Positions 36,713-49,826 of a stretch of 64,000 nucleotides of DNA are shown in pieces. Made by a program: the position numbers and the translations under genes. This stretch comes from Azospirillum sp. TSH58 (GTDB taxonomy: Bacteria > Pseudomonadota > Alphaproteobacteria > Azospirillales > Azospirillaceae), in assembly GCF_003119115.1 (NCBI RefSeq), contig NZ_CP022364.1, positions 2,122,001-2,186,000 on the forward strand, read 5' to 3'. How positions within the stretch are numbered: the first letter of the stretch is position 1; every line of letters begins with the position of its first letter. The notes under the pieces are model-generated. The model ran no database searches, had not been told where the DNA came from, and was given only the letters and a program-made list of their open reading frames with translations.

Positions 36713-37426
36713 TCAGGCCGGCAGTTCGAGCCAGCCGCGGATCACCCGCTCGACCACGCGGGCGAGGAAGCCGACCAGCTCGGTGCCCTGGCCGTTGTGG
36801 AAGCTGTCCGGCTCGCGGCTGCCGAAGGCCAGCATGCCCTCCGGCGTCTCGCTGGACACCTGGAGGCGGATCAGCAACTCCGACCGCACCAGCCCGGCGC
36901 CGGGGCCGTACAGCTCCGGGTCGCCCTGGATGTCGGCGTTCAGCGCCACGTCGGCCTTGCCCAGCCAGCGGTCGACGGTCCCCGGCTCGACCACCCGCAC
37001 GCCGGAGGTCTGGACATGCGGGGTGTCGTGGCCGTTCGATTCGACGATCAGGCAGGCGACGTCCAGGTCGAGCAGCACCGCCAGATCGGTGGTGATGGTC
37101 TGGATGAGCTGCTCGAAGCTCTGGGCGTCGAGGAGAAACAGCACGGCCGCGTGGATGCGGTTCTGGCTGTTCATGTTGGCGCGCGAGGTGCCGATCAGCT
37201 CGCGCTGCTGGTCCTTCAGCAGGCGGACCTCGCCGCGCAGCCGCTCGACCATGTAGGCCTGCAGGTCCACCACCCCGCGCCCGCGGTCCTGCGACGGCGG
37301 GGTCAGGTGGTGGACCAGATCGCCGTGATGGACCAGGAAGTCGGGATGGTCCCGCAGGTAGGCGTGCACCTCCTCGGCGGTCGGCGCGTCCTTCCGGTGG
37401 GGGGTGTGTCCCGGCTCCCGGCCCAT
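36713..37426 (-). CDS. DUF484 family protein
   Basis: A 237-residue protein. The N-terminal segment (EEVHAYLRDHPDFLVHHGDL) is the DUF484 signature; a coiled helix (LRGEVRLLKDQQRELI) leads to a GAF-like domain with ADIQGDPELYG and GMLAFGSREPDSFHNGQG. Function unknown; the family is often encoded with xerC. ATG 37426 is chosen because an upstream open extension to 37771 lies inside the transaldolase gene and has no homology. Confidence 0.88.
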   Translation of the reverse strand: MGREPGHTPHRKDAPTAEEVHAYLRDHPDFLVHHGDLVHHLTPPSQDRGRGVVDLQAYMVERLRGEVRLLKDQQRELIGTSRANMNSQNRIHAAVLFLLDAQSFEQLIQTITTDLAVLLDLDVACLIVESNGHDTPHVQTSGVRVVEPGTVDRWLGKADVALNADIQGDPELYGPGAGLVRSELLIRLQVSSETPEGMLAFGSREPDSFHNGQGTELVGFLARVVERVIRGWLELPA

Positions 37427-37437
37427 GCTTGCTGTCC

Positions 37438-38094
37438 TCAGAGGATGGACTGGCCGGTCTTCTGCCAGTCGGCCACGAACTGGGCCAGCCCCTTGTCGGT
37501 CAGCGGGTGGTTGAAGAGCTGCTTCAGCACCGACGGCGGGGCGGTGACGACATGCGCGCCCAGACGGGCGGAGTCGACGATGTGGATCGGGTTGCGGATC
37601 GACGCGACCAGCACCTCGGTCTTGAAGTAATCGTAGTTGCTGTAAATCTCCACGATGTCGGCGATCAGGCCCATGCCGTCCTGCCCGATGTCGTCCAGAC
37701 GGCCGACGAAGGGCGACACGAAGCTGGCGCCGGCCTTGGCGGCCAGGATCGCCTGGGCCGGGGAGAAGCACAGCGTGACGTTGACCATCGTCCCTTCGGA
37801 GGACAGCGCCTTGCAGACCTTCAGGCCGGCCTGGGTCAGCGGAACCTTGACCGCGACGTTGTCGGCGATCTTGGCAAGCTTCTTTCCTTCCGCCAGCATG
37901 GTCTCGAAGTCGGTGGACGCCACCTCGGCGCTGACCGGGCCGCTCACCACATCACAAATTTCGGCCACGAGGTCGAGGAAGCTGCGACCGGACTTGGCGA
38001 CGAGGGAGGGGTTGGTGGTAACACCGTCCAGCAGGCCGGTGTCGGCCAGATCGCGGATCTCGGCGATGTCGGCGGTGTCAACGAAGAACTTCAT
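37438..38094 (-). CDS. tal: Transaldolase, short (TalC/FSA) type
   Basis: A 218-residue transaldolase of the short family. It begins [20 protein letters not shown] and has [21 protein letters not shown] (Schiff-base lysine in VKVPLT) and [11 protein letters not shown]. It exchanges dihydroxyacetone units in the pentose phosphate pathway; a fructose-6-phosphate aldolase role cannot be excluded. It precedes DUF484-xerC by 11 bases, so the three probably form an operon. It is divergent from priA. Confidence 0.9.
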   Translation of the reverse strand: MKFFVDTADIAEIRDLADTGLLDGVTTNPSLVAKSGRSFLDLVAEICDVVSGPVSAEVASTDFETMLAEGKKLAKIADNVAVKVPLTQAGLKVCKALSSEGTMVNVTLCFSPAQAILAAKAGASFVSPFVGRLDDIGQDGMGLIADIVEIYSNYDYFKTEVLVASIRNPIHIVDSARLGAHVVTAPPSVLKQLFNHPLTDKGLAQFVADWQKTGQSIL

Positions 38095-38182
38095 GACCTG
38101 GAATCCATACTTGCTGAGGAAGACCGTGCCCTGTTTCCCGGGATTCGCTGCCCGGCGTCGCGGCCAGGGGGCACTTTAGCCG

Positions 38183-40435
38183 ATGCGTGAAAATTCCGCC
38201 AGATCCGGGGCCAGATCCGGAGATTCAGCGCAGGCTCTTCTGCCGGGCACGGTGCCGGTGGACGCGGACCCGCGCGTCCGCGTGCTGCTGCCGCTGCCGC
38301 TGCGCGAGGCCTACGATTACCGCGTGCCCGCCGGGATGACCCTCAACCCCGGCGACTATGTGGAGGTTCCGCTCGGGCCGCGCCGCGTGCTCGGCGTCGT
38401 GTGGGGCGACGGCGCCGGGGTGGTGGAGGCCGCCCGGCTGAAGCCGGTGGTCCGCCGCTTCGACGTGCCGCCGATGCCGGAGGTCGAACGCAAGTTCGTC
38501 GAGTGGGTCGCCGCCTACACCATGACGCCGCCGGGCCATGTGCTGCGCATGGCGATCAGCGTGCCCTCGGCGCTGGAGCCGGCGAAGGCGATGCTCGCCT
38601 ATCTGCGCAAGCCGGACGCCGAGCCGCCGCCCGGCTTCAAGATGACCGACCCGCGGCGCCGCGTTCTCGCCCTGCTGGACGACGGCCCGCCGCGCACCCC
38701 GGCCGAGCTGGCGGAGGAGGCCGGCTGCGGCGTCACCGTGGTGCGCGGGCTGGCCGAGGCCGGGCTGCTGGAGCCGGTGCTGCTCCAGCCGACCAAGCTC
38801 GGGCGGCCCGACTGCCACCGCCCCGGCCCGACCCTCTCCGCCGACCAGGAGGCGGCGGCGGCGGACCTGCGCGCCCGCGTGGAGTCCGGCGTCTATTCCA
38901 CCGTGCTGCTCGACGGTGTGACCGGCTCCGGCAAGACGGAGGTCTATTACGAGGCCATCGCCGCCGCCCTGAAGGCGGGCAAGCAGGCGCTGGTGCTGCT
39001 TCCGGAAATCGCCCTGTCGGCGCAGTGGCTGGAGCGCTTCGCCCGCCGCTTCGGCGCGCCGCCGGCGGAGTGGCATTCCGAACTGACCGGGGCGCAGCGC
39101 CGCGACACCTGGAGGGCCGTGGCCAACGGCGAGGTGCCGGTGGTGGTCGGCGCCCGCTCGGCCCTGTTCCTGCCCTACAAGAACCTCGGCGTCATCATCA
39201 TCGACGAGGAGCACGACTCCGCCTACAAGCAGGAGGAGGGGTCGATCTACCACGCCCGCGACATGGCCGTGGCGCGGGCGCATCTCGGCGGCATCCCCAC
39301 CGTGCTGGTCTCCGCCACGCCGTCGCTGGAGACCAAGGTCAACGCCGACAGCAACCGCTACGCCCGCATCGAGCTGCCGGGCCGTCACGGCGGCGCCGTG
39401 CTGCCCGACGTCGAGCTGGTCGACCTGCGCAAGGACCGGCCGCCGGCGCGCCACTGGCTGGCCCCGTCGCTGAAGAAGGCCATCGAGCAGACGCTGGCGG
39501 AGAAGGAGCAGGTGATGCTGTTCCTCAACCGCCGCGGCTACGCCCCGCTGACCCTGTGCCGGGCCTGCGGGCACCGGCTGCAATGCCCCAACTGCACGGC
39601 GTGGCTGGTCGAACACCGGCTGGCCCGCAAGCTCCAGTGCCACCATTGCGGCCTCTCCCAGCCTCTCTCCCCGACCTGCCCGGAATGCGGCGAGGAAGGG
39701 ACGCTGGCCGCCTGCGGTCCCGGTGTGGAGCGCATCGCCGAGGAGGTGGCGGAGCTGTTCCCCGACGCCCGCGCCGCCATCATGGCGTCCGACACGCTGT
39801 TCGGCCCCCGCGCCATCCAGGAGATGGTCCGCCGGATCGCCGACCATGAGCTGGACATCCTGATCGGCACCCAGGTCATGGCGAAGGGCCACCATTTCCC
39901 CATGCTGACCCTGGTCGGGGTGGTGGACGCCGATCTGGGGCTGGCCGGCGGTGACCTGCGGGCGGGGGAGCGGACCTACCAGCTCCTCCATCAGGTGGCC
40001 GGGCGCGCCGGGCGCGGCGAGCGGCCGGGGCGGGTGATGCTGCAGACCTACATGCCCGAGCATCCGGTGATGCAGGCGCTGGCCGCCGGGGACCGCGACG
40101 GCTTCTATCAGCTGGAGGCGGAGATGCGGCTGGAGGCCGGGATGCCGCCCTTCGGACGGCTGGCCGCCCTGATCGTGTCGGGGGAGGATGCGGCGGCGGT
40201 GGAAAAGCTGTCCATCGCGCTGGGCCGCGCCGCGCCGCGCAGCGACACCGTCGCCGTGCTGGGTCCGGCCCCGGCGCCGCTCGCCCTGCTGCGCGGGCGC
40301 CATCGGCGGCGTCTGCTGCTGAAGGCGCCGCGCACCGTCCAGGTGCAACCCCTGATCGCGCAATGGCTGGAGCAGGTGGAAATTCCACCCAACGTGCGCG
40401 TGCAGGTGGACGTGGATCCCTACAGCTTCCTGTAG
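38183..40435 (+). CDS. priA: Primosomal replication protein N' (PriA helicase)
   Basis: A 750-residue replication-restart helicase. Residues 30-130 form the 3' DNA-binding domain. Walker A is [15 protein letters not shown] and the DEEH box is [13 protein letters not shown]. Two zinc sites ([13 protein letters not shown] and [17 protein letters not shown]) lie in the second helicase lobe, with motif VI in [15 protein letters not shown] 38183 is used; the first 30 residues are variable. It overlaps no neighbour. Confidence 0.95.
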   Translation: MRENSARSGARSGDSAQALLPGTVPVDADPRVRVLLPLPLREAYDYRVPAGMTLNPGDYVEVPLGPRRVLGVVWGDGAGVVEAARLKPVVRRFDVPPMPEVERKFVEWVAAYTMTPPGHVLRMAISVPSALEPAKAMLAYLRKPDAEPPPGFKMTDPRRRVLALLDDGPPRTPAELAEEAGCGVTVVRGLAEAGLLEPVLLQPTKLGRPDCHRPGPTLSADQEAAAADLRARVESGVYSTVLLDGVTGSGKTEVYYEAIAAALKAGKQALVLLPEIALSAQWLERFARRFGAPPAEWHSELTGAQRRDTWRAVANGEVPVVVGARSALFLPYKNLGVIIIDEEHDSAYKQEEGSIYHARDMAVARAHLGGIPTVLVSATPSLETKVNADSNRYARIELPGRHGGAVLPDVELVDLRKDRPPARHWLAPSLKKAIEQTLAEKEQVMLFLNRRGYAPLTLCRACGHRLQCPNCTAWLVEHRLARKLQCHHCGLSQPLSPTCPECGEEGTLAACGPGVERIAEEVAELFPDARAAIMASDTLFGPRAIQEMVRRIADHELDILIGTQVMAKGHHFPMLTLVGVVDADLGLAGGDLRAGERTYQLLHQVAGRAGRGERPGRVMLQTYMPEHPVMQALAAGDRDGFYQLEAEMRLEAGMPPFGRLAALIVSGEDAAAVEKLSIALGRAAPRSDTVAVLGPAPAPLALLRGRHRRRLLLKAPRTVQVQPLIAQWLEQVEIPPNVRVQVDVDPYSFL

Positions 40436-40594
40436 AGATGCGGTGCCCGCTAAGAAACGTCGGACTCCTGTAAAGGGGGGCTGCGACCGATTGTCCCTGC
40501 GCGCTCCGCAGGGCACCTGTGACGTTTGGTCCGTTGCGGCCGGCGGGTCATGGTATTACCAGAGTATGGAAGTCATCTTTCGCCGAGCGATCTC

Positions 40595-41098
40595 ATGTCC
40601 AGGCTGCGCGGTCGTTTCCACCTCCCTACCTTGCTGACGGTTCTTCCGGTTCTCGCCCTGCTGGCGATCATCGCGCTGGCGGCGGGCGTGCCCGCCCAGA
40701 CCCGGGGGACGGAGTCGGACGCCAAGGTGCTGCTCGACAAGACCAGCGGCTATCTGCGCCAGCACGGCGCGGACGCCGCGGCGGACGCCTTCGCCCAGCG
40801 GGACGGCGCGCTGATCGACCGCGACCTCTATCCGATGCTGATCGACCGCGACGGCGTGATGGTGGCCCATGGCTGGACGCCGTCGCTGAACGGCGCGAAT
40901 CTCAGAGACCTGAAGGACGTCGACGGCAAGCCCTTCATCCAGGAGGCGCTGGACATCGTGGCGGAGCGGGATTCGGGCGCCGTCAGCTACAAATGGACGG
41001 ATCCGCTGTCCGGCCAGATCGCGCCGAAGACGATGATCGTGCGCCGCATCGTTCTGGGCGGCGAGCCCTACCTGCTGTCGGTCGGCGTGTATCGCTGA
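40595..41098 (+). CDS. Secreted or anchored Cache-domain-like protein
   Basis: A 167-residue protein. An N-terminal hydrophobic segment (LPTLLTVLPVLALLAIIALA, about residues 9-28) is a signal peptide or anchor. The rest resembles a single-Cache ligand domain: ALIDRDLYPMLIDRDGVMVA, then PFIQEALDIV, then SYKWTDPLSG and EPYLLSVGVY. Such domains sense small molecules, but no kinase or chemotaxis module is fused to it. The longer frame to 40526 lacks a ribosome-binding site. Confidence 0.65.
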   Translation: MSRLRGRFHLPTLLTVLPVLALLAIIALAAGVPAQTRGTESDAKVLLDKTSGYLRQHGADAAADAFAQRDGALIDRDLYPMLIDRDGVMVAHGWTPSLNGANLRDLKDVDGKPFIQEALDIVAERDSGAVSYKWTDPLSGQIAPKTMIVRRIVLGGEPYLLSVGVYR

Positions 41099-41172
41099 AG
41101 GACGGCTTGAACGACGGCTTGATCGGCCGGGAATCGGCCGACTCGGACTTTTCCGAAGGGTGAAAAAGGCGC

Positions 41173-41496
41173 TCAGAGCACCGAGACGGAGCGGTCGGTC
41201 CGTGGGCGGGGGCGCCAGATCGACAGGCATTCGGAGGCGCTGCTTCCCGACCCGATGCCGTACCAGCCGGAGCGGTCGTTGAAGGACAGGCTGTAACGCC
41301 CGCGCCCGTCGCGCTCGAAGCGGAAGACCGGACGGTCCACGCCGGGGAGCAGAACGAGGAGCCGGTCATGCTCCCGGCCCGTTTCGCGGATGACCCCGGC
41401 CCAATGGCCAAGGCGCAGCTTCGGCTCGGCCACCGCCTCGAATTCGTTGAGGTCGGCGGGCGTGAAGCGGGCGCAGGAAAAGGCGACGACGGTCAT
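41173..41496 (-). CDS. Hypothetical protein
   Basis: A 107-residue basic, beta-rich protein (RYSLSFNDRSGWYGIGSGSS near the centre). No family is recognised. A run of Arg/Pro near the C-terminus (WRPRPRTDRS) may be disordered. Codon use matches the neighbours. It converges with the Cache-like gene, 74 bases apart, and its 5' end faces the long leader of the atp operon. Confidence 0.5.
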   Translation of the reverse strand: MTVVAFSCARFTPADLNEFEAVAEPKLRLGHWAGVIRETGREHDRLLVLLPGVDRPVFRFERDGRGRYSLSFNDRSGWYGIGSGSSASECLSIWRPRPRTDRSVSVL

Positions 41497-41910
41497 GATT
41501 GGCCTGGGTTTGTCCTGTCAGACGGGCTGTGGGACGACCGTGCGCGTGAATGGTTAAACGGGTGTTAAGTAGGGCGTTAGGTCACAGTCTGGTCCCTGGA
41601 CCGCCGCGGAACGGGACCCGGAAACACGGCCCCTGAAGAGAGTGGGGCCGGCCGACGCCGAGGTGATCCGCTGCGGTTGTGAAGTGGTATGCCCATTTCC
41701 AGCCCCCGCCGCCAAGAACCGACCCCACGCCGCAGGGGCGCAAAACGCCGCACGCAAGCCGCGCGCAAATTGTCCAGACCCCGTTGCGCAGGGCCTAATC
41801 CTGTGATATTGGACCGCTCGCTTTCGCGGGCTGGGCCGCCGCGATGTGGGTTTTGCCCTATTTAAGGCCCTGAAAATTCACCGTCTACCGAACTCAATTC
41901 GAGGGATCAG
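41497..41910 (+). other. 414-base intergenic region upstream of atpH
   Basis: No convincing gene is seen here. A possible promoter for the atp operon has TTGCGC at 41784-41789 and TATTGG at 41807-41812 with a 17-base spacer, but it is a weak match. A TATTTAA stretch near 41857 is another candidate. Short open frames around 41554-41768 are Arg/Pro-rich and are likely non-coding. The leader from the first candidate to atpH would be about 90 bases. Confidence 0.4.
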
Positions 41911-42479
41911 GTGGCAATCGAAGGTACAGGCGTTTCCGAACTCGCTACGCGCTACTCCATCGCGCTGTTCGAGCTTGCGGACGAGAACAAAGCGTTGGAT
42001 CAGGTCGCGAGCGATCTGGTTGCGCTGAAGCAAATCCTGGCTGAGAGCGCCGACCTTCGCCGCCTCGTCCGCAGTCCCGTGATCAGCCGCGCCGACCAAG
42101 GCCGGGCGATGGCCGCGGTTCTGGACCGCGCCGAAGTGTCCGATCTGACCAAGCGTTTCATCGGGCTGGTGGCCAAGAACCGCCGCCTGTTCGCGCTGGA
42201 AGGCATGATCGAAGGCTATCTCGCCGAGCTGGCCCGCCGTCGCGGCGAAGTGACCGCCCAGGTCACCTCCGCCCAGCCGCTGAGCGACGCTCAGCTGGCC
42301 GCGGTCACCGACGCGCTGAAGGCGTCGATCGGCTCCAAGGTGTTGGTCAACACCGCGGTCGATCCCGCGCTGATCGGGGGCATGATCGTTAAGTTCGGCT
42401 CGCGCATGGTCGACACCTCGGTGCGCACGAAGCTGAACAAATTGCAACTCGCCATGAAGGCCTCAGGGGGATCAGTCTG

Positions 42480-42480
<1 letters not shown>
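41911..42480 (+). CDS. atpH: F1 ATP synthase subunit delta
   Basis: A 189-residue delta subunit. [20 protein letters not shown] starts the N-terminal helical domain that binds the alpha crown, and [16 protein letters not shown] is the conserved C-terminal signature. It links F1 to the stator. It starts with GTG, preceded by GAGGGATCAG. Its TGA overlaps the ATG of atpA (TGATG), so translation is coupled. The F0 genes are not in the window, as expected for alphaproteobacteria. Confidence 0.95.
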
Positions 42481-44009
<1,529 letters not shown>

Positions 44010-44011
44010 TC

Positions 44012-44046
44012 GACGGCGGGGGCGCAGTCTCTGCGCCCCGTCCGTC
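44012..44046 (+). promoter_or_regulatory. Intercistronic hairpin between atpA and atpG
   Basis: GACGG 44012-44016 and GGGGCGCAG 44019-44027 pair with CTGCGCCCC 44031-44039 and CCGTC 44042-44046. The result is a 14-base-pair stem with a small internal loop and a TCT apex. No T-run follows, so it is unlikely to terminate; it may protect the atpHA message or adjust the alpha/beta to gamma ratio. Confidence 0.6.
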
Positions 44047-44081
44047 AACCCGAACGACCCCGAGCGGAATGAAGGGCCGGC

Positions 44082-44972
44082 ATGCCTAACCTCAAGGACC
44101 TAAAGAACCGGATCGCCAGCGTCCAATCGACGCGGAAGATCACCTCGGCGATGAAGATGGTCGCCGCCTCCAAGCTCCGCCGTGCGCAGGAGCAGGCGGA
44201 AGCCGGTCGTCCCTACGCCGAGCGCATGGGCCGCATGCTGGCCTCTCTCGCGGCCAACGTGCAGGACTCGGGCAACGGCCCGAAGCTGATGACCGGCACC
44301 GGTTCCGATCAGGTGCATCTCCTCGTCATCATCAGCTCCGACCGTGGCCTGTGCGGCGCCTTCAACGGCGCCATCGTCCGTGAGTCCCGCCGCCAGATCC
44401 AGCGCCTCCAGTCGGAAGGCAAGACGGTCAAGCTGCTCACCGTCGGCCGCAAGGCCCGCGACCAGCTGCGCCGCGAGTACGGCTCGCTGATCGTCGAGAC
44501 CTACGAGGATGTGGGCCGCCGCAAGCTGTCCTTCGCCGACGCCGATGTCGTCGCGCAGAAGGTTCTGGCGATGTACGACGCGGGCGAGTTCGACGTCTGC
44601 TCGGTGATCTTCAACAAGTTCAAGTCGGCGATCTCCCAGATCGTGACCGTCCAGCAGCTCGTTCCCTTCGCCGTCGAGGCGCAGGCGGAAGAGGAGGCCG
44701 CGGGCGCCGAGGTCAAGGCGATCTACGAGTTCGAGCCCGACGAGGAGCAGATCCTCGCCGAGCTGCTGCCGCGCAACCTGTCGATCCAGGTCTACCGCGC
44801 CCTCCTGGAAAGCGCCGCGTCCGAACAGGGCGCCCGCATGACCGCGATGGACAACGCGACGCGCAACGCCGGCGACATGATCAACAAGCTGACGATCACC
44901 TACAACCGCACGCGCCAGGCCTACATCACCAAGGAGCTGATCGAGATCATCTCCGGCGCCGAGGCGGTTTAA
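44082..44972 (+). CDS. atpG: F1 ATP synthase subunit gamma
   Basis: A 296-residue gamma subunit. It starts [20 protein letters not shown], and the C-terminal helix [20 protein letters not shown] with [16 protein letters not shown] is the family signature. It is the rotor shaft of F1. An insert of about six acidic residues (EEEAAG) is seen near residue 205. The spacer to atpD holds a 15-base tandem duplication. Confidence 0.96.
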   Translation: MPNLKDLKNRIASVQSTRKITSAMKMVAASKLRRAQEQAEAGRPYAERMGRMLASLAANVQDSGNGPKLMTGTGSDQVHLLVIISSDRGLCGAFNGAIVRESRRQIQRLQSEGKTVKLLTVGRKARDQLRREYGSLIVETYEDVGRRKLSFADADVVAQKVLAMYDAGEFDVCSVIFNKFKSAISQIVTVQQLVPFAVEAQAEEEAAGAEVKAIYEFEPDEEQILAELLPRNLSIQVYRALLESAASEQGARMTAMDNATRNAGDMINKLTITYNRTRQAYITKELIEIISGAEAV

Positions 44973-46496
<1,524 letters not shown>

Positions 46497-46527
46497 TCAG
46501 GGTCGGCTGAGGTTCGGTAACGAGGCT

Positions 46528-46561
46528 AACCCTCTCCTCCGCCCGCGCGGGGGAGGGGGTT
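46528..46561. repeat. Palindromic repeat between atpD and atpC
   Basis: AACCCTCTCCTCCGC (46528 onward) pairs imperfectly with GCGGGGGAGGGGGTT (ending 46561). It is a member of the dispersed family, here inside an operon. No T-run of significance follows. Confidence 0.6.
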
Positions 46562-46586
46562 CTTATGAAGAGGCACCAGGAAACCC

Positions 46587-47000
46587 ATGGCCGATAAAGT
46601 CGAATTCGAGCTGGTCTCCCCGGAGAAGCTGCTGACCTCGCAGCCCGTCGACATGGTCGTGGTGCCGGGTTCGGAAGGTGACTTCGGCGTCCTCGCCGGC
46701 CACTCGCCGATGATTTCGACCGTCCGTCCGGGCGTGATCGACGTCTACGAGGCCGACCGCGTGGTCGACCGGGTGTTCGTCGCCGGCGGCTTCGCCGAGG
46801 TGACCGAGACCCGCTGCACCGTCCTGGCCGAGGAGGCCATCGCGGTGGCCGAGATCGACCGCGGCAAGGTCGAGCAGCAGATCCGCGACCTGAGCGAGGA
46901 TCTGGAAGACGCCAAGTCCGACGACGAGAAAGCCCGCGTGGAGGCGAAGATCGCCATCGCCCGCGCCAAGCTCGACGCGACCGGCGCGACCACGCACTGA
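46587..47000 (+). CDS. atpC: F1 ATP synthase subunit epsilon
   Basis: A 137-residue epsilon subunit. The beta-sandwich (VEFELVSPEKLL, MVVVPGSEGDFGVLAGHSPM) and the two C-terminal helices (IDRGKVEQQIRDLSEDLEDA and on) are complete. It is the regulatory rotor subunit. It is the last gene of the operon and is followed by a hairpin terminator. Confidence 0.95.
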   Translation: MADKVEFELVSPEKLLTSQPVDMVVVPGSEGDFGVLAGHSPMISTVRPGVIDVYEADRVVDRVFVAGGFAEVTETRCTVLAEEAIAVAEIDRGKVEQQIRDLSEDLEDAKSDDEKARVEAKIAIARAKLDATGATTH

Positions 47001-47008
47001 CACCGGGC

Positions 47009-47044
47009 ACGGCCCGGCGGCGGCGACCGCCGGCTGGGCCGTTT
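47009..47044 (+). terminator. Probable terminator of the atp operon
   Basis: ACGGCCC 47009-47015 pairs with GGGCCGT 47036-47042, and CGGCGG 47018-47023 with CCGCCG 47027-47032. The stem is followed by only three T residues (47042-47044). A terminator is likely given the position 9 bases after the atpC stop. Confidence 0.55.
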
Positions 47045-47200
47045 CCGTTGCATTGCGCCATCGCAGCCATACATAGTGTCCCCTAGGGGATCGAACGCCT
47101 CCCGGCCCGTCCGTCGAGGCGTTTTTGTTTTTATCGTCCTATTCTCCGTCAGAGCGTGGAACAACCGGCCCGGAACGGCGGCCAGCAGCGGGAGTGGAGT

Positions 47201-48019
47201 GTGGCGTTGCATTGGAAATACGAAGAGCTTCCCTGGGATCAGTTGGACCATACGAAGGTCGATCCCGATCTCGTCCCGCTCATCAAGGCGGCGGCCCTGG
47301 TGGAGTTCAACGCCGACGACTACACGGCCTATCTCTGCAACGTCTTCCACGACGATCCCGAGTTCCAGGAGGTCGCGCACGGCTGGGCGGTCGAGGAGGT
47401 CCAGCACGGCCGCGCGCTCGGCAAATGGGCGGAACTGGTCGATCCGACCTTCGACTTCGACCGGGCCGTCGAGCGCTTCCGCGCCGGCTACAAGGTGCCG
47501 ATCGACCTCAACGCCTCGGTCCGCGGCTCGCGCACCGGCGAGATGATCGCCCGCTGCATGGTCGAGACCGGCACCAGCAGCTATTACGCGGCCATCGGCG
47601 ACTCGACGGACGAGCCGGTGCTCAAGCTGATCTGCAAGAACATCGCCGCCGACGAGCTGCGCCACTTCAAGCTCTTCTACACCTACACGAAGAAGTATCT
47701 GGAGCTGGAGCAGCTCAACAAGTTCCAGCGGCTCAAGGTGGCGCTGTCGCGCATCGGCGAGTCGGAGGACGACGAGCTGGCCTACGCCTACTACGCGGCC
47801 AACGCGCCGGAGGGCGAGCCCTACGCGCACAAGACCTACAATCAGGCCTACATGCGCCGCGCCTACGGCCGCTACCAGCCCAAGCATGTCGACCGGGCGG
47901 TGGCGATGGTTTTCAAGGCCTGCGGGCTGAAGCCGCACACCCGCTTCTACAGCGTCGCCGCCCGCGGCGCCTGGTGGCTGATCGAAAGCCGCGCCAAGCG
48001 GCTGGCCAAGGTCGCGTAA
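47201..48019 (+). CDS. Ferritin-like di-iron protein
   Basis: A 272-residue helical protein with a complete di-iron ligand set in two halves: Glu 35, ExxH (Glu 66/His 69 in EEVQH), Glu 122, and ExxH (Glu 152/His 155 in DELRH). This is the four-helix layout of ferritin-like oxidases and acyl-ACP desaturases. Substrate unknown. GTG 47201 with GGGAG upstream is chosen; GTG 47156 is an alternative with a weaker site. No electron-transfer partner is adjacent. Confidence 0.78.
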   Translation: MALHWKYEELPWDQLDHTKVDPDLVPLIKAAALVEFNADDYTAYLCNVFHDDPEFQEVAHGWAVEEVQHGRALGKWAELVDPTFDFDRAVERFRAGYKVPIDLNASVRGSRTGEMIARCMVETGTSSYYAAIGDSTDEPVLKLICKNIAADELRHFKLFYTYTKKYLELEQLNKFQRLKVALSRIGESEDDELAYAYYAANAPEGEPYAHKTYNQAYMRRAYGRYQPKHVDRAVAMVFKACGLKPHTRFYSVAARGAWWLIESRAKRLAKVA

Positions 48020-48021
48020 GA

Positions 48022-48058
48022 AAAAAGGCCGGACGCGGCGGGGTTCAGCCCCGCCGCA
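48022..48058 (-). terminator. Probable terminator of the rppH transcript
   Basis: CCCCGCCGC 48050-48058 and GCGGCGGGG 48036-48044 form a perfect stem whose loop contains the rppH stop codon. On the minus strand a run of six T residues (48027-48022) follows after eight bases. The gap between stem and T-run is longer than usual. Confidence 0.5.
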
Positions 48059-48542
48059 GCGCCGCGATGACCGGGGCGAATTCCGCCAGCACCGACTCGT
48101 AGACCGGGCGTTTGAAGGGCACGATCAGACCGGGCAGGTCGTCGGCGTCGACCCATTTCCAGGCGTCGAACTCCGGATGCTCGGTGGCGAGGTCGATGTC
48201 GGAATCCGCGCCGGTGAAGCGCGCGGCCAGCCAGACCTGCTCCTGACCGCGCCAGCGGCCCTTCCAGACCTTGCCGATCAGATGGTCGGGCAGGTCGTAG
48301 CGCAGCTTCTCCGCCGTCTCGCCGAGGATCTCGGCCTTGTCGGTGCCGATCTCCTCCTTCAGCTCGCGCAGGGCGGCCTCGTGGACGCCCTCGCCCTCGT
48401 CGATGCCGCCCTGGGGCATCTGCCAGGCGTCCTTGCTGTCGCAGCGCCGGGCCACGAAGACCTGCCCGCGGTCGTTCAGCAGCATCACCCCGACGCAGGG
48501 GCGGTAGGGGAGGGACTCGCGGTCGATGACCTTCTTGCTCAT
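48045..48542 (-). CDS. rppH: RNA pyrophosphohydrolase
   Basis: A 165-residue Nudix enzyme. [20 protein letters not shown] opens the domain, and [20 protein letters not shown] is the Nudix box. RppH removes pyrophosphate from the 5' end of mRNA to trigger decay. It begins 5 bases after the stop of the polysaccharide-deacetylase gene and ends the long minus-strand chain, the common alphaproteobacterial order. Confidence 0.93.
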   Translation of the reverse strand: MSKKVIDRESLPYRPCVGVMLLNDRGQVFVARRCDSKDAWQMPQGGIDEGEGVHEAALRELKEEIGTDKAEILGETAEKLRYDLPDHLIGKVWKGRWRGQEQVWLAARFTGADSDIDLATEHPEFDAWKWVDADDLPGLIVPFKRPVYESVLAEFAPVIAALRRG

Positions 48543-48547
48543 GCGCC

Positions 48548-49810
48548 TTATTGCTTCTGCATGTTGGCCACGGCGGAGACCGGTACGATGGCGATGCCAC
48601 GGTCGGCCAGCCCGGTGAGCCACAGGTTGATCCGTTCGATGGTGCTGGGGTAGGGCGCGCCGATGCCCACGGCGGCCCCGTTGGCCTTGGCGATGGCCTC
48701 CAGCTCGGCGAGCTGGTCGTCGATGGCGCCGCGCGACAGGTCGCGGTCGATCACCCGGTCGGCGAAGGCCCGCGGCACGCCCGCCTGACCCGCCAGGGTG
48801 CCGGCGACGCTGCGCGGGTTGGCGCGGGCGTCGAGCACCATCAGGCCGCGCGCCTTCATAGCCGCGATGACCGGGTTCACCGCGTCGGGGTTGGCGGTGA
48901 ACTTGCTGCCCGTGGTGCTGGTGATGCCGACATAGCCGACCGCCTTGCCCAGCGACCATTCCAGCCGCTCCATGTTGCGCTCCGGCGGCAGCATGGTCAG
49001 CAGGGCGTTGGGGCCGGGATCGTTGCGCGGGTAGTCCTGCGGCTCCATGGGGACGGAGAGCATCACCTCGTGCCCCTTGCCGCGGGCGCGCTCGACCCAG
49101 TTGTCCAGCCGCTCGGCGTAGGGGACGAAGGCCAGGGTGATCGTCGGCGGCAGCTTCTGCAGGGCGTTGCCGGTGGTCACGCCGGAGATGCCCATCTCGG
49201 CCAGCACGATGGCGATGCGCGGGCGCCGGTCGGCGGCGGGAAAGGGGCGGGCGTAGACCTGCCAGGGCTTGCGCCCGTCCTCGGCGATGCGCGGCAGCGG
49301 GCCGTTGCGTGAATCCTCGACCAGTCCGGGGACCGGTGCCGGCGTCAGGGTGACCGGCTCGTTCATGGCGACGGCCACGGCGGGCGGCGGGGGAGCCGCG
49401 GCGGCGGGCGGCGGAGCCGTCGCCGGTGTGATGGCCGGAGCAGCGGCCGGAGGAGCCGGCTGGACGGGAACGGCCGCTGCCGCTGCGGGGGGTGCCACCG
49501 GCGGTGTCGGCGCCTGCGCGCCCTTCACCGGCACCTCGACGCTGGGAATGGCGGCCCGCCACGCCTCGGTGGTGTGCTCAGCGTTCATCGCCAGCCAGCC
49601 GGCCAGCCCGCCCAGCCCGAGGGCCAGCGCGGCGTAGGCGCCGAGCAGCCTCTTGGCGAGCGGCGAGAGGGGGCGGCGCTCCTTGCGGACGCGCGGAGCG
49701 TCGTCCGAATCGCCGCCGGCCTTCCGGCGCCGGAGGCGCGCCAGCAGGCCGGGTCCGGAACGTTCCCGTTTCGCGGGCTTCAGGCGGCCCAGCAGGGCGG
49801 CAGCGTTCAC
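48548..49810 (-). CDS. Divergent polysaccharide deacetylase family protein
   Basis: A 420-residue protein. A basic head (about 1-45) and one membrane helix ([20 protein letters not shown]) are followed by a Pro/Ala-rich linker of about 70 residues and the deacetylase-like domain: [45 protein letters not shown]. Members sit in the periplasm next to EnvC and CtpA genes and probably act on the envelope. GTG 49810 is chosen because it falls 16 bases after the ctpA stop. Confidence 0.85.
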   Translation of the reverse strand: MNAAALLGRLKPAKRERSGPGLLARLRRRKAGGDSDDAPRVRKERRPLSPLAKRLLGAYAALALGLGGLAGWLAMNAEHTTEAWRAAIPSVEVPVKGAQAPTPPVAPPAAAAAVPVQPAPPAAAPAITPATAPPPAAAAPPPPAVAVAMNEPVTLTPAPVPGLVEDSRNGPLPRIAEDGRKPWQVYARPFPAADRRPRIAIVLAEMGISGVTTGNALQKLPPTITLAFVPYAERLDNWVERARGKGHEVMLSVPMEPQDYPRNDPGPNALLTMLPPERNMERLEWSLGKAVGYVGITSTTGSKFTANPDAVNPVIAAMKARGLMVLDARANPRSVAGTLAGQAGVPRAFADRVIDRDLSRGAIDDQLAELEAIAKANGAAVGIGAPYPSTIERINLWLTGLADRGIAIVPVSAVANMQKQ

Positions 49811-49826
49811 GGACCCGTCACTCCCC

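Noticed and set aside
36713..37771. A longer DUF484 protein starting at 37771
   Set aside because: The extra part lies within the transaldolase gene on the same strand in another frame and is Arg/Gly-rich.
37438..38094. Long-type TalA/TalB transaldolase
   Set aside because: Length (218) and the N-terminal MKFFVDTAD pattern belong to the short family.
41554..41768. Small reading frames in the atpH upstream region
   Set aside because: They are Arg/Pro-rich, lack ribosome-binding sites and overlap one another in different frames.
48045..49562. A fusion of the RppH domain with an upstream 340-residue part
   Set aside because: The upstream part is an out-of-frame shadow of the polysaccharide-deacetylase gene; RppH has its own ATG at 48542.
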